From WHUA01 sp963711215 (lineage in GTDB: Bacteria; Pseudomonadota; Alphaproteobacteria; UBA8366), in assembly GCA_963711215.1 (NCBI GenBank), contig CAVQDH010000004.1:68490-132489 (forward strand): a stretch of DNA of 64,000 bases. Direction: 5' to 3'. Numbering within the stretch: position 1 is the stretch's first letter; each line of letters starts with the position of its first letter. Below the pieces are notes generated by a model. That model was not told the DNA's origin, made no database searches, and worked only from the letters and a program-made list of their open reading frames with translations. Position numbers and translations under genes: made by a program. This document shows, one piece after another, positions 46,885 through 55,883 of the stretch.

Positions 46885-47135
46885 TTACCCGCCCACCGCG
46901 CTCGCAATGTGGAAACCCGCAAAAGCCGCGATATAGGCGCGTGCGATCATGTAAGCGAACATCGCGCATGGCCAAAGCCAACTATTGGTCTCGCGGCGCA
47001 CCACTGCCAAGGTCGAGAGGCATTGTGGCGCAAAACATACCAGGCCAGGAAGGCAAGCGCGGACGCGAGCGGCCATTGATGGCTGAGGGCATCAGCGAGC
47101 GTGCCCAGACCGCTTTGCACGCCTATCGCTCTCAA
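46885..47135 (-). pseudogene. feoB C-terminal fragment
   Basis: On the minus strand, LSHQWPLASALAFLAWYV in one frame and FAPQCLSTLAVVRRETNSWLW, PCAMFAYMIARAYIAAFAG in the next match the last membrane helices of the ferrous iron transporter FeoB (CxSTLAVVRRETxSW). About 70-80 residues remain, with a one-base loss in a T run. The GTPase domain is absent, so this is a remnant. Confidence 0.8.
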
Positions 47136-47228
47136 CGAAACGCTTCATCCTGCCCCCCGGCGGATCGGGATCACAACGTCAGATCAAGGCGTTTCGACAC
47201 AGGCTAGGCCGAAAGGCGCGACGTGCCA

Positions 47229-48113
47229 TCAGGCTGCCTGCAGCGTCATACGCGCGATGGCGATCCCATTTTCTCCAGCAACGCTGTACAGCAGATAGAG
47301 GCCGTCGTTTGCTTTGAATATTGCCGGATCCCGGAGTTCACGCACGCGTTCCAGGGACAGCCCGCGCGTAGACGGGCGAAGGTCGAGATCAGCCCCTTCG
47401 TAGTCACGCTCAGGTTCGAGCAGGACTTTGGGAACGCTCGCGCACCAGGTCCTCCAGTCCCTTGTCAGATCAATTTCGCTAAGCAGAATGCGTTCCGGGA
47501 CATCACCAACCTGCGTGTGGAAAACCAGCAGCTGCTCTTGCCACACAAGCAACGCGGCGTGACGCATGTTGGGATCAAATAATGTCGGGCCGGTCTCAAA
47601 ATTGCTCAAGCCGTCGCGTGACCGGTAAAAGACCCCAGGCATGGCCATGGCATAGTGCCAGTCGCCATGACGAAACGACCGCATGTACGGTCCTCCGAGG
47701 ATTTCGTCGCGCGCCTGGAACACGAGCCCGTCGGCGGAAAGGGCCGCGCGCGTGAACTGCGGGCTCTTGTTACCGGTGGGCATGTCCGCCCCGTGAAAGT
47801 ACATCCGGATGCGCCGGGCATCGTCATCAACGTGAACGTCGGGCGAGGCTATGTGGCCCTCGAAATGGCTTTGCTCTATGGGCATCACGCCGGTTTCCCA
47901 GGTCCGCCATGGCCCCGTAAGGCTGTCGGCATAGGCAAGCCGGATATAGCGTCCGTCGTGATGCGCAAAGTAGAGGTAATAACGGCCGAGCGGATTAGGA
48001 ATCCAATCTGGCACCGCGATGAGCGACGGCCCGTTCACATTGCCACCCATCTTGGGGTCCATGTTTGGCTGGATGATCGGTCCATCGCCGAGCCGCTCAA
48101 TCTCGATCTTCAT
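47229..48113 (-). CDS. Five-bladed beta-propeller glycosidase-like protein (GH43/GH32-type)
   Basis: A 294-residue cytosolic protein. Blade-like repeats are visible: YYLYFAHHDGRYIRLAYADSLTGPW, SPDVHVDDDARRIRMYFHG, RDPAIFKANDGLYLLYSVAGENGIAIA. Such patterns occur in GH43, GH32/68 and GH130 proteins that cut or phosphorolyse glycosides. Catalytic acids cannot be assigned surely; candidates are in EGHIASPDV and RELRDPAIF. It is on the opposite strand to the dioxygenases. Confidence 0.75.
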   Translation of the reverse strand: MKIEIERLGDGPIIQPNMDPKMGGNVNGPSLIAVPDWIPNPLGRYYLYFAHHDGRYIRLAYADSLTGPWRTWETGVMPIEQSHFEGHIASPDVHVDDDARRIRMYFHGADMPTGNKSPQFTRAALSADGLVFQARDEILGGPYMRSFRHGDWHYAMAMPGVFYRSRDGLSNFETGPTLFDPNMRHAALLVWQEQLLVFHTQVGDVPERILLSEIDLTRDWRTWCASVPKVLLEPERDYEGADLDLRPSTRGLSLERVRELRDPAIFKANDGLYLLYSVAGENGIAIARMTLQAA

Positions 48114-48325
48114 GTCATGGCCTCGTCAATCCGTAGTGTTCTGTGGCGCCACTTGACGCCGTCTCACGCGCGTCGATGCCGGCAAGAATCGGTCCGTCAG
48201 CATCGTTGCCTTCTGACCCGAGGCGGTCGTCGAAACGGGCGCAGGCAGTTTTTTCGGCAACGCATGGCGCCCTTCTTGAAGCCTGGGATCCCTTTCATTC
48301 CTTAATCGCTGCATCTGGCGCCAGT

Positions 48326-48757
48326 TTAAGGGACCGGGTCACCGGCAATCGGCGTCCAGGTCCGGCGCCGGCGTTCGAGGCGCGGTTCCAGGTTTTCGTC
48401 GTCATAGACCGTTTGCCGGGGTGGTTTGGTGAAGAGGGCCCGGCCTTCGTAATGCTTGATGTTGGTCGTCGCGTAGCCGGGGGTCCCGTCGTCGTCCATC
48501 GTCGCACCGAGATAGACGCCGCAATGCCGGCACAGGATGAAATCGCACGACTTGGTCCCGAATTGGTATCGGTTGATCGCTCCCGGCTTGTTTTCGATGT
48601 AGCGGATGCGCCCGGCTGGGTCGCTTGCCGAGGTCGCGTCATGGGCGCGGCAGAAGGAGCATTGGCATTGGCGGACGTCGATCTTGGCGGGATCGGTATC
48701 CGTCTCGAGTTCGACGGTTACGGCGCCACAATGGCAGGCCCCCTTGTAGACGGTCAT
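48326..48757 (-). CDS. GFA-family (glutathione-dependent formaldehyde-activating-like) zinc protein
   Basis: A 143-residue protein with the full GFA cysteine set: ACHCGAVTVE, QCQCSFCRAHDA and LCRHCGVYLGA, which bind two zinc ions. Members react with or bind glutathione adducts, classically S-hydroxymethylglutathione, but most are uncharacterised. Within this cluster it might handle an aldehyde released by a dioxygenase; that is an inference. Confidence 0.9.
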   Translation of the reverse strand: MTVYKGACHCGAVTVELETDTDPAKIDVRQCQCSFCRAHDATSASDPAGRIRYIENKPGAINRYQFGTKSCDFILCRHCGVYLGATMDDDGTPGYATTNIKHYEGRALFTKPPRQTVYDDENLEPRLERRRRTWTPIAGDPVP

Positions 48758-48903
48758 GGTCGGTCCTTTCTGAGAAATATAACGACTTCTATCGTGTTCC
48801 TATCCCGGTTCTTCAAGGCGTTCAGACGGTTTCTGCGCACGCAGCACGCCAAGTTCGGTGGGAAAAGGAACGGGGTCGGTGATGTCAAGCGTGCCCTCGT
48901 CGA

Positions 48904-49722
48904 TCAACAGCTTTCTCCGTCATCCGTGTCTCCTCTCTTGCGGAACCGCGCGTAGTCGGCCTTGCGCTTCTCGAGAAAGGCGTTCGTCCCTTCCTTTTGT
49001 TCGGTTTCCCAGAACTCAGGCGGCACCAGCCAACGACGAAGAAAGTCCGCCTGGCCGAGAAGATCTTCGAACTCCTCGACGAAGGACGCTTTGTAAACCT
49101 TCAGGCAGGTCGGCGAAACCGACAGCAGTTCGTCGCACCAACGTGCCACCTCGGCGTCCAGTTGCGCCATCGGTACCACGGCGTTGACCAAGCCCCATTC
49201 CAGCATTTGCTTCGCGCTATAGCGGCGACCGAGCATCCAGAGTTCGCGGGCGCGTTTGTGGCCAACAATGCGGGCGACGTAGTTCACCACGGGGCCGCTC
49301 GCTGGATAGGCCACGCGCGGCTCGCTCTGGCCGAAGACAGCATGCTCGGCTGCGATCGTGAAATCGCAGAAGTAGGCGAAATGGTTGCCGCCGCCGATCG
49401 CATACCCGTTCACGCGCGCGATCACCGGTTTGGGACAGCGGACGATCTGCATGTATGGCGGCGAATACATCGCGGCGCCTGTGCGTCCCATCTTCCCCGC
49501 TTTCTGCCAGGAGACGTCGGCCCCGGCGCAGAAGGACTTGTCGCCGGTTCCGGTCAGCACCACGACGCCGACGGACGGGTCCTTGCCGGCGGCGTCGAGC
49601 GCGGCCTCGATTTCCTGCAGCGACTGCGCGGTGACCGCGTTCAACTTGTCGGGCCGATTGATGGTGATCGTCGCGACCCCATCGTCGACCGTGTAGAGGA
49701 TGTCTTCGAAATCATTGGCCAT
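48904..49722 (-). CDS. Enoyl-CoA hydratase/isomerase family enzyme (MenB/BadI-like)
   Basis: A 272-residue crotonase. The oxyanion-hole regions are FCAGADVSWQKAGK and NGYAIGGGNHFAYFCDFTIAAEHAVFGQ, and the C-terminal EGTNAFLEKRKADYARFRK is typical. The GGGNHFAYFCDFTIAAE pattern is closest to the MenB/BadI branch, whose members catalyse Claisen or reverse-Claisen reactions on CoA esters of cyclic keto acids. It therefore may open a ring in a degradative route together with the acyl-CoA ligase at 49979. Confidence 0.88.
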   Translation of the reverse strand: MANDFEDILYTVDDGVATITINRPDKLNAVTAQSLQEIEAALDAAGKDPSVGVVVLTGTGDKSFCAGADVSWQKAGKMGRTGAAMYSPPYMQIVRCPKPVIARVNGYAIGGGNHFAYFCDFTIAAEHAVFGQSEPRVAYPASGPVVNYVARIVGHKRARELWMLGRRYSAKQMLEWGLVNAVVPMAQLDAEVARWCDELLSVSPTCLKVYKASFVEEFEDLLGQADFLRRWLVPPEFWETEQKEGTNAFLEKRKADYARFRKRGDTDDGESC

Positions 49723-49978
49723 GAGATTTCCCCGAACTGCCGTGCATGCCGGTTTGCCGTCGAGCCGCCGCCATCCTATTCAGACAAATCAATTCCTTTG
49801 CCTTCGCGAGGAGACGTCGTGAGGGCGGTATTTATGCCGCAACCGGACTGTCTGCTAAGGTTCATTGTTCGCAGAATGGACACGCGTTGCCAACCGAAGC
49901 CCCCAATCAAACCCTTTTCGAGCCCAGGTGCGTGGCGGTTCAAGCCAACGGCCGGAAAAGCAAAGACGGAAAAAAGAC

Positions 49979-52093
49979 ATGCCGGACAATTCGACGCCGC
50001 AATTTGACGTGCGACGGCTCGATCACATCTTCAAGGCCCAGACAGTGGCCGTCGTCGGCGCGTCGCCCGACCGCGGCACACCGCGCAATTCCGTTATCCG
50101 GGTTTTGCTCCAGACTGGCTTCCGCGGGACGATCTACCTCATCCATCCGAGACATCAGGAAGTCGAGGGCCTGAAATGCTATCCTGACCTCGCGTCCCTG
50201 CCGGAAGTGCCCGATGTGGCCCTGGTGATCACGCCGTCCCAGACGGTCCCGGGCATCATCGAGGCGTGCGGCGAGAAAGGCATACCGACCGCTGTCGTCT
50301 TTAGTTCGGGTTTCGAGGAAATCGAAGCGGGGAAGGCGCTCGCGGCGCGGTTGCTGGAGACCGCGAACCGTCAGGGTGTGGCTCTCTTGGGCGCAAATTG
50401 CCAGGGTGCCTGGTCGGTGCGCGAAAATGTGATGCTGTCCTTCGGCGCAGCAGCCTTGCAATTGCACGAACTGAAACACGCACCGGTCGCCATTATCAGC
50501 CAAAGCGGGGCGCTCGGGGGTGCCATGGCGCTCTACCTCCAGACGCACAATATCGGTTGCTCTTATGTCGTCAGTGTCGGCAACGAAACCCAGCTCGATA
50601 TCCTTGACTACCTCAACTGGGTCGTTGAACAGGACGATGTCCGGGTCGCCGTTCTCTATATCGAAGGTTTCACAAATGGGGCCCGGCTCCTGCGGATCGC
50701 TGATCGCGCCCGCGAGAATGGCGTACAGATCGTCGCCCTTAAATCGGGGAACTCTGCGCTCGGGCAATCCGCGACGGCATCGCACACGGGAAAGATTGCC
50801 TCGACGTATTCGATCTACCGGGACGTGCTCGAGCAGGCGGGCGTCATTTCCGTCAACTCGCTTGCCGACGTTCTTGCGATTATCGAGACGCTGACCTACC
50901 TGCCGCGTCCACGCGTGACGGGGGACCCGCTTGGCGGCGCCTCTGCCCTCAGCATCTCCGGCGGCGCCTGCGCGCTGCTCGCCGACCATGCCGAACAGTA
51001 CGGTGTGCCAATGGCGAAGTTTAGCCCGGACACGGCGAAGGCACTCGAGGAATTGTTTCCGGCCTTCGGACGCAGCGCCAATCCGGCCGACATGACGGGA
51101 CAGGTCCGATCGCAACCGACGCTGTTGGACGACAGCCTCGCCCTGATGTCGGACGATCCCCGAACGGAAGTCTTTATCATGCAGTTCTCCAGCAGCGGCC
51201 GGCGCGACCTCGAGACCAAGGGCGCGTTGTTCAAGACGGCCGCACGGGAAAAGCAGTTGCCGATCATCATGAGCTTTGCCGGCGAGCAGCCGGCGCCCGA
51301 GCTGCGTAAGGAGTACCGAGAGAGCGGCGTTCTCTTCTGCCAGGATCCGCACGCCACCATACGGGCGCTCGATTGGCTCTACAAACGAGAACGGTTTTCC
51401 GCGCAGCCGGCGCTTGAACTGCAGCCGCCGCTCGAGCCACGCCTGGCGCCGGACGATTGGCCCGAGACGATGAGGCTGCTTGGGGACTGTGGCATCGGTG
51501 CACCCGGCTGGCGCATTCTTACGCCGGGCGAGAACGCGGTGGCGGCGTGTCGCGATCTCCAGTACCCGCTGGTCGTGAAGGTCTTGCCATCCGACGCAGA
51601 TCACAAGACCGAACGCGGGCTCGTGCAACTGCGCGTCTCCACGCCGGAGGACGTCGATGCGCATGCGTCCGCCTTCCGGAAAAACCTGAAGAAGCCCGAT
51701 GCCAGTATCCTGGTTCAGGAAATGGTCGGTGACGGGGTGGAGACTGTCCTTTCGTGCCTTCGCAACACGGATTTCGGGCCCGTCATGACGATCGGGCTTG
51801 GCGGCATCGGGATCGAGTTGTTCCGGGACGTCGCGCATCTGGCGCTGCCGACCGACCGGGCACAGGTAGGCAACGCGCTCCGGAAGCTGAAATTGTGGAC
51901 CTTGCTCGGCGGCTACCGGGGAAAACCGCGGGCGGATATTGAGGCGTTGACAGGGGCCGCGGTGCGGTTCGGAAACATGTTCCTGGCGATGCCGGAGGTC
52001 GTGGAGTTCGAGATCAACCCGTTGATGGTGCGCCCGGCTGGAGAGGGCGTGTTGGCCGTCGACGCCCTCGTGTCGCTGAACGAAGGGAGCTAG
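49979..52093 (+). CDS. ADP-forming acyl-CoA synthetase (acetyl-CoA synthetase-like)
   Basis: A 704-residue fused enzyme. Order: CoA-binding Rossmann domain (TVAVVGASPDRGTPRNSVIRVLL), two succinyl-CoA-ligase-like domains (IISQSGALGGAMALYL; ALKSGNSALGQSATASHTGK, where the final His is the likely phosphorylated residue), and a C-terminal ATP-grasp domain (YPLVVKVLPSDADHKTERG; VEFEINPLMV). It activates an organic acid to a CoA thioester, or the reverse with ATP formation. Only three bases separate it from the LLM gene, so the two are an operon. Confidence 0.92.
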   Translation: MPDNSTPQFDVRRLDHIFKAQTVAVVGASPDRGTPRNSVIRVLLQTGFRGTIYLIHPRHQEVEGLKCYPDLASLPEVPDVALVITPSQTVPGIIEACGEKGIPTAVVFSSGFEEIEAGKALAARLLETANRQGVALLGANCQGAWSVRENVMLSFGAAALQLHELKHAPVAIISQSGALGGAMALYLQTHNIGCSYVVSVGNETQLDILDYLNWVVEQDDVRVAVLYIEGFTNGARLLRIADRARENGVQIVALKSGNSALGQSATASHTGKIASTYSIYRDVLEQAGVISVNSLADVLAIIETLTYLPRPRVTGDPLGGASALSISGGACALLADHAEQYGVPMAKFSPDTAKALEELFPAFGRSANPADMTGQVRSQPTLLDDSLALMSDDPRTEVFIMQFSSSGRRDLETKGALFKTAAREKQLPIIMSFAGEQPAPELRKEYRESGVLFCQDPHATIRALDWLYKRERFSAQPALELQPPLEPRLAPDDWPETMRLLGDCGIGAPGWRILTPGENAVAACRDLQYPLVVKVLPSDADHKTERGLVQLRVSTPEDVDAHASAFRKNLKKPDASILVQEMVGDGVETVLSCLRNTDFGPVMTIGLGGIGIELFRDVAHLALPTDRAQVGNALRKLKLWTLLGGYRGKPRADIEALTGAAVRFGNMFLAMPEVVEFEINPLMVRPAGEGVLAVDALVSLNEGS

Positions 52094-52096
52094 GGG

Positions 52097-53176
52097 ATGG
52101 AACTTTGGACGCATGCCTACAGCGCACCGCGTGGCATCATGAAGAGCGCCAAGATTGCCGAGGAAGGGGGGTGGGACGGTCTTAGCGTCGTCGACTCCCA
52201 GAATCTCTCGGGTGACACGTTCGTGGCGCTCGCGATGGCGGCGACGGTCACTGAGCGCCTGAAACTGCAGACAGGTGTCACGAACCCGATCACGCGCACG
52301 GCTGCGACATTGGCGGCGGCCGCGGCAAGCGTGAATTCGATTTCGCGCGGGCGCATGGTCGTGGGAATCGGGCGAGGCGATTCCGCTTTAGCGCATCTGG
52401 GTCGGGGGCCCGCCCGCCTGAAACAGTTCGAACGTTATCTCAGGCACCTTCAGGCTTATCTCGGTGGCCGGCACGTGCCGTTCGAGGAACTCGTCGATAT
52501 TCCGACGGCAGCTGCCCCGCCAATGTCGGAACTCCAGCTGGCGGAAGCCCCGGATGACAGCTTTATCAGCTGGATCGCGGAGACCCAAGCGGGCGATCGC
52601 AAGGTGCCGGTCGAGGTCGCCGCCACCGGACCGAAAGTCATCGCAATAGCCGCTCGGACGGCCGACCGCGTGATGTTTGCGCTTGGCGCCGCGCCGGAGC
52701 GCCTGCAATGGGGCATTGATCTCGCCCGGCAAGCCCGCCGCGACGCGGGTCTCGAGCCGGATGCGATCAAGTTCGGTGCTTACATCAACTGCGGCTGCCA
52801 TCCCGACATCGATACAGCACGAAATCTGGTGCGGGGCGGGCTGTCGGTGCACACGCGGTTCGGCGTGATGCACGGCAAGACCAGCGGTCCCCTGACCGAC
52901 AGCCAGAACGAAGTCATGCAAAAATTGCGGAATAGCTACAACATGAACCGGCACACGAAGGCCGACTCAGAGCAGGCGCGCGTGCTGACCCCGGAATTCA
53001 TCGACGCGTATGCGATCATCGGCATGCCGGACCGCGTGGTCGAGCGGATAGAAGGCCTGCGGAAACTCGGCATCGATAAACTGGTCATGCACGGCACACG
53101 GTCCGGCGTCAGCGTGGAAGCGGACAACTCCCGGAAGCTTATCGAAGCGGAGGTATTGCCGCTGTTTTGTTCCTGA
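52097..53176 (+). CDS. LLM-class flavin-dependent oxidoreductase (luciferase-like)
   Basis: A 359-residue TIM-barrel protein of the bacterial luciferase/F420-oxidoreductase superfamily: MELWTHAYSAPRGIMKSAKIAEEGG, LKLQTGVTNPITRTAATLAAAAASV, GRMVVGIGRGDSA. Members use FMN or F420 for monooxygenation or dehydrogenation; no clear cofactor choice can be made here. It follows the acyl-CoA ligase by three bases, suggesting action on the same pathway. Confidence 0.9.
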   Translation: MELWTHAYSAPRGIMKSAKIAEEGGWDGLSVVDSQNLSGDTFVALAMAATVTERLKLQTGVTNPITRTAATLAAAAASVNSISRGRMVVGIGRGDSALAHLGRGPARLKQFERYLRHLQAYLGGRHVPFEELVDIPTAAAPPMSELQLAEAPDDSFISWIAETQAGDRKVPVEVAATGPKVIAIAARTADRVMFALGAAPERLQWGIDLARQARRDAGLEPDAIKFGAYINCGCHPDIDTARNLVRGGLSVHTRFGVMHGKTSGPLTDSQNEVMQKLRNSYNMNRHTKADSEQARVLTPEFIDAYAIIGMPDRVVERIEGLRKLGIDKLVMHGTRSGVSVEADNSRKLIEAEVLPLFCS

Positions 53177-53493
53177 TCGGGTAATCGGTGCCACGAAGCC
53201 CTCTCGAAACCTATCAAATCGAATGCGGTATCATCACCGGAATGGTATCGGTCAGGACTGGCCCCTTACCTTGTATGCATCTGAGGCGGGTCATCGAGAC
53301 CGAGGTCGATCCGGTGATGGACGAGATCGAGCGCAGGTGAGAATGTCTGTGGGATTTTCGAAGTCCGCCAAAAGCGAAATCGCCGATGAACTGGCGGCGG
53401 CATAATGGGCATTCGCGCCGCTCGTCGGGAAGCTCATATTGGGCCCAGCGTTATCGCGACAAGACGGGGTGACATACCGCGGTCAGCGGTCGA
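53177..53493. other. 317-base gap before the integrase 3' end
   Basis: No complete gene. Two short plus-strand peptide frames (ending VIETEVDPVMDEIERR and MSVGFSKSAKSEIADELAAA, around 53280-53403) look like debris of a lost gene. Confidence 0.35.
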
Positions 53494-54717
53494 CTACTGC
53501 TGCGCTCGAAGGTCCACGACATTGGAGGTTTCGGGCTCACAATGGACAATATCCATGAGCCTGTTGGACCAGTTTCCCAGGGCAATGCGCTTTCGCTCCA
53601 TTCTGTCCGAGCGCGTGTAAATCTCCGTCACGCCAGCGATATGATGAGCTAGGATGGCGCTGATCGTAACGCGCTCAACGCCCATCTGTTCTAAATTAGA
53701 GGCGACCGTACGGCGAAGGTCATGCAAGCGCCAATCGGTGACGCCACTCAGCCTGTCCAGGCGCAATTTCGGCTTTGAAAACCAGTTGATCGGCGTTGTG
53801 TCTCCGTCGAGGTCGTGTGTGGCGAAGACGTAGTCCGCGGAAATTTGGAGTTCTTTGATGGAGGTCAAAAGCATCGCGGCGGTGTGGGGGAGGGGCAGCT
53901 CGTGCTCCCTCTTGCCTTTCATGCGATCGCTGGGGATCCGCCAAAGCGGCATCTCTCCGTCAAGACCATCTATCTCGTCCCAGCGCATTCCAGCGACCTG
54001 GCGTAGCCGTTGGCCGGTCAGGGTGAGGATTTTGACCATAGGGCCGAATGGATAGCCGACTGTCTCGGCTGCATTCCAGACAGCGCGCAGCTCGTCGTCC
54101 TTGAGCCAGCGATCACGAGCGGTTTCGCGCTTGATGGCCTTCATGCCGCGGCGGATCGGCGGGTTCTCGATCATGTGCCGGTCAGCGGCCCAGTTGAAGA
54201 AGCCGCTCAGATAGCTGTAGAGGCGATTGCTCTGCGTCGGTGATCGCCGCTTAGCGCAGGCATCGAGGAGTGCCACGACGTCGGTTGGCGCGATCTCGGC
54301 CAGCCTCCGCCCGCTCCAAGCCTCCTTTGCATCGCCCAGCAGCCGACGGACCTCCGCCTGTGTCCGGTAGCGATGGTTGGCCGCGGAATAGGTTGTCAGG
54401 TAGGTTTCGATCGCCGTCGTTGCACGAAACGCATCATCCCTTTTTCCGTCGTCCGCTGGATCTTCGCCACTCGCGACGGCCGAATGGAGCGACAGGGCCT
54501 GGGCTCGGGCATCGGCAAGGCTCATCGCGGGGAAGGTTCCGATCTTGGCCTTACGCTGTTTGCCGTTGGCAACATACTTCAGCCAGAAGGCGCCTTGGCC
54601 TGGCATCGTCGTGCTGGGGACGACATGGAGCCCTTTCACCTTCGTATCGAAGATCGCCTTGCGGGTCGGGTCGGGACGCAGGCTTTGGAGGCTTCTCGTG
54701 GACAGGGTTTTTCGCAT
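53494..54717 (-). CDS. int: P4-type tyrosine integrase of the island
   Basis: A 407-residue site-specific recombinase. The N-terminal arm-binding domain (DUF4102 type) is visible in LRPDPTRKAIFDTKVKGLHV and WLKYVANGKQRKAKIGTFPAMSLADAR. The catalytic set is Arg237 (LTGQRLRQVAGMRW), His332-Arg335 (LHDLRRTVASNLEQMG), a His near 358 (AHHIAGVTEIY) and the nucleophile Tyr367. It is transcribed inward from the right end, and its start lies 16 bases from the GGGTACA pair and about 150 bases from attR. It should integrate the island into the tRNA-Arg 3' end. Confidence 0.96.
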   Translation of the reverse strand: MRKTLSTRSLQSLRPDPTRKAIFDTKVKGLHVVPSTTMPGQGAFWLKYVANGKQRKAKIGTFPAMSLADARAQALSLHSAVASGEDPADDGKRDDAFRATTAIETYLTTYSAANHRYRTQAEVRRLLGDAKEAWSGRRLAEIAPTDVVALLDACAKRRSPTQSNRLYSYLSGFFNWAADRHMIENPPIRRGMKAIKRETARDRWLKDDELRAVWNAAETVGYPFGPMVKILTLTGQRLRQVAGMRWDEIDGLDGEMPLWRIPSDRMKGKREHELPLPHTAAMLLTSIKELQISADYVFATHDLDGDTTPINWFSKPKLRLDRLSGVTDWRLHDLRRTVASNLEQMGVERVTISAILAHHIAGVTEIYTRSDRMERKRIALGNWSNRLMDIVHCEPETSNVVDLRAQQ

Positions 54718-54732
54718 CTGGAGGCCGGCTGT

Positions 54733-54750
54733 GGGTACAGAATGGGTACA
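54733..54750 (+). promoter_or_regulatory. Paired GGGTACA motifs near attR (possible integrase arm sites)
   Basis: GGGTACA at 54733 and 54744, 11 bases apart, just upstream of the integrase start, so binding could also repress int. Same pair and spacing as beside attL. Confidence 0.5.
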
Positions 54751-54868
54751 GAAATTGCGGAGATTGTCCTGAATGACACTGGATATCGTTGGATTATGAT
54801 ACGGCGTAACTACTTTATAAACAAACGAATAATTGGACGACGTCGGATCATGCTGGACGGTAGGACAT

Positions 54869-54918
54869 CAGATTCCTAATCTGGGGGTCACAGGTTCAAG
54901 TCCTGTCGGGCGCGCCAT
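54869..54918 (+). repeat. attR, right 50-bp direct repeat (tRNA-Arg 3' half)
   Basis: Identical to 34433-34482. It contains only the tRNA 3' half from the anticodon stem on, with no 5' half in front, so it is the duplicated attachment core, not a tRNA gene. Confidence 0.95.
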
Positions 54919-55363
54919 TTTTTCAATAGGTTATGGCAAAATACGACTTTAGTATCTCCAATATAAGTGCAACCCACTCTGGAATAGCGGGGAGATTGGA
55001 CAGAACAAGGCCCAATCGTCAGGCTCGTAACCTGAAGGTCGCAGGCATAAATCCTTCCCCCGGACCCGAATTCTACGCGATTAAAAAGCTTATGACGCCA
55101 CACCTGGCCTCCCCAAACGGGAGGCTTTCGCATGTCCGCACGGTGCCCGGAAAATCCCAGTAGGAAAGAACGATACGGCTCGAAACGATTAGTGCGGCGC
55201 AGGCGAAAGGAATGGGGCAACGTTTCGCGCCCTCGACGAAAAGCGGCGTATCAACAGTCGAAACCCATCGCGTAACCTCGGGACCGGGGAATTTGATGCG
55301 GTAAACGCAGCCGTGGCGGCCAGATCCTGGAGAGCGGCGCCGAAGTGCGCGCCGCCGGCGCGG
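54919..55363. other. 445-base region without a recognised gene beyond the island
   Basis: The first bases continue the former tRNA downstream flank. Short frames exist on both strands but none has recognisable similarity or a good ribosome-binding site. Confidence 0.4.
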
Positions 55364-55501
55364 CTACTTCTTTTTGCCGCGCCCAGATGGGTTCAGTTTG
55401 GCGTTTGCTATTGAAGATGCGGTCGCTGTGGCCGGCGTTTTCAATTTCGCTTTTTTAGGCTTCTTGATCTCACGATTACTGCGCTTTTGACCTTTGGCCA
55501 T
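55364..55501 (-). CDS. Small basic protein (MAKGQKRSNREIKKPKK type)
   Basis: A 45-residue Lys-rich protein starting MAKGQKRSNREIKKPKKAK and ending GRGKKK, with AGGAGC upstream. Very similar small proteins are widespread in alphaproteobacteria, though their role is unknown; the charge suggests binding to nucleic acid. Confidence 0.8.
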   Translation of the reverse strand: MAKGQKRSNREIKKPKKAKLKTPATATASSIANAKLNPSGRGKKK

Positions 55502-55595
55502 TACGTGCTCCTAAATGAATGGCGCGGCGCCTGGAAATCGTCAAACGGCGACTCCGTAACGGCGCAGATCGATCGGCGCGATGAGATGTACGGCT

Positions 55596-55863
55596 TTAGT
55601 GTATATCCGGAGCCGCCAACGTGTAAGAGCCTCTGCGCCTGCGTGAATAGACCCGGGCAGCAGCCTTGAGAATACGATCACGATGGAGATCAAACGCGTT
55701 CAGGATTCCGGCTTCGGTCCGCACGGCCTTCGGATCGATACTGCACAACGCATCTTCCTCGACGAAGAAGCGGAATCTCGAGCGATTCGTCATACGCCCA
55801 GAAGCGCACGCAATGCTTCGTCTCATCGTAGCTGCGGCTCGGGTTGGGGAAGTTGAGTGCCAT
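55596..55863 (-). CDS. DUF1488 family protein, with one frameshift
   Basis: From ATG 55863: MALNFPNPSRSYDETKHCVRF, WAYDESLEI; then a one-base change at the GG pair 55772-55773 leads to RFFVEEDALCSIDPKAVRTE and ILNAFDLHRDRILKAAARVY, the rest of DUF1488 (about 88 residues). Length is one over a multiple of three. The function of the family is unknown. As with the other broken chromosomal genes, an extra base in the sequence is likely. Confidence 0.85.
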
Positions 55864-55883
55864 AGGAGCCACTTTAGGCGCAT

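Larger units (their letters stand above)
34433..54918. mobile_element. 20.5-kb integrative genomic island in tRNA-Arg(CCT)
   Basis: The boundaries are two perfect 50-base direct repeats (34433-34482 and 54869-54918), the left one being the 3' half of tRNA-Arg. A P4-type tyrosine integrase lies 150 bases inside the right repeat. The contents are typical of an accessory element: AlpA, an HUH-like Rep, small zinc proteins, putative defence genes, transposase debris and a catabolic cargo. No conjugation or capsid genes are seen, so it is not self-transmissible on this evidence; it may be mobilised by a helper. Confidence 0.92.

Noticed and set aside
48114..48325. Possible gene between the glycosidase and GFA genes
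   Set aside because: Only shadow frames without ribosome-binding sites or recognisable content.
54869..54917. Second tRNA-Arg at the right end
   Set aside because: Only the 3' half is present, with no acceptor 5' strand, D arm or full anticodon stem; it is the attR repeat.
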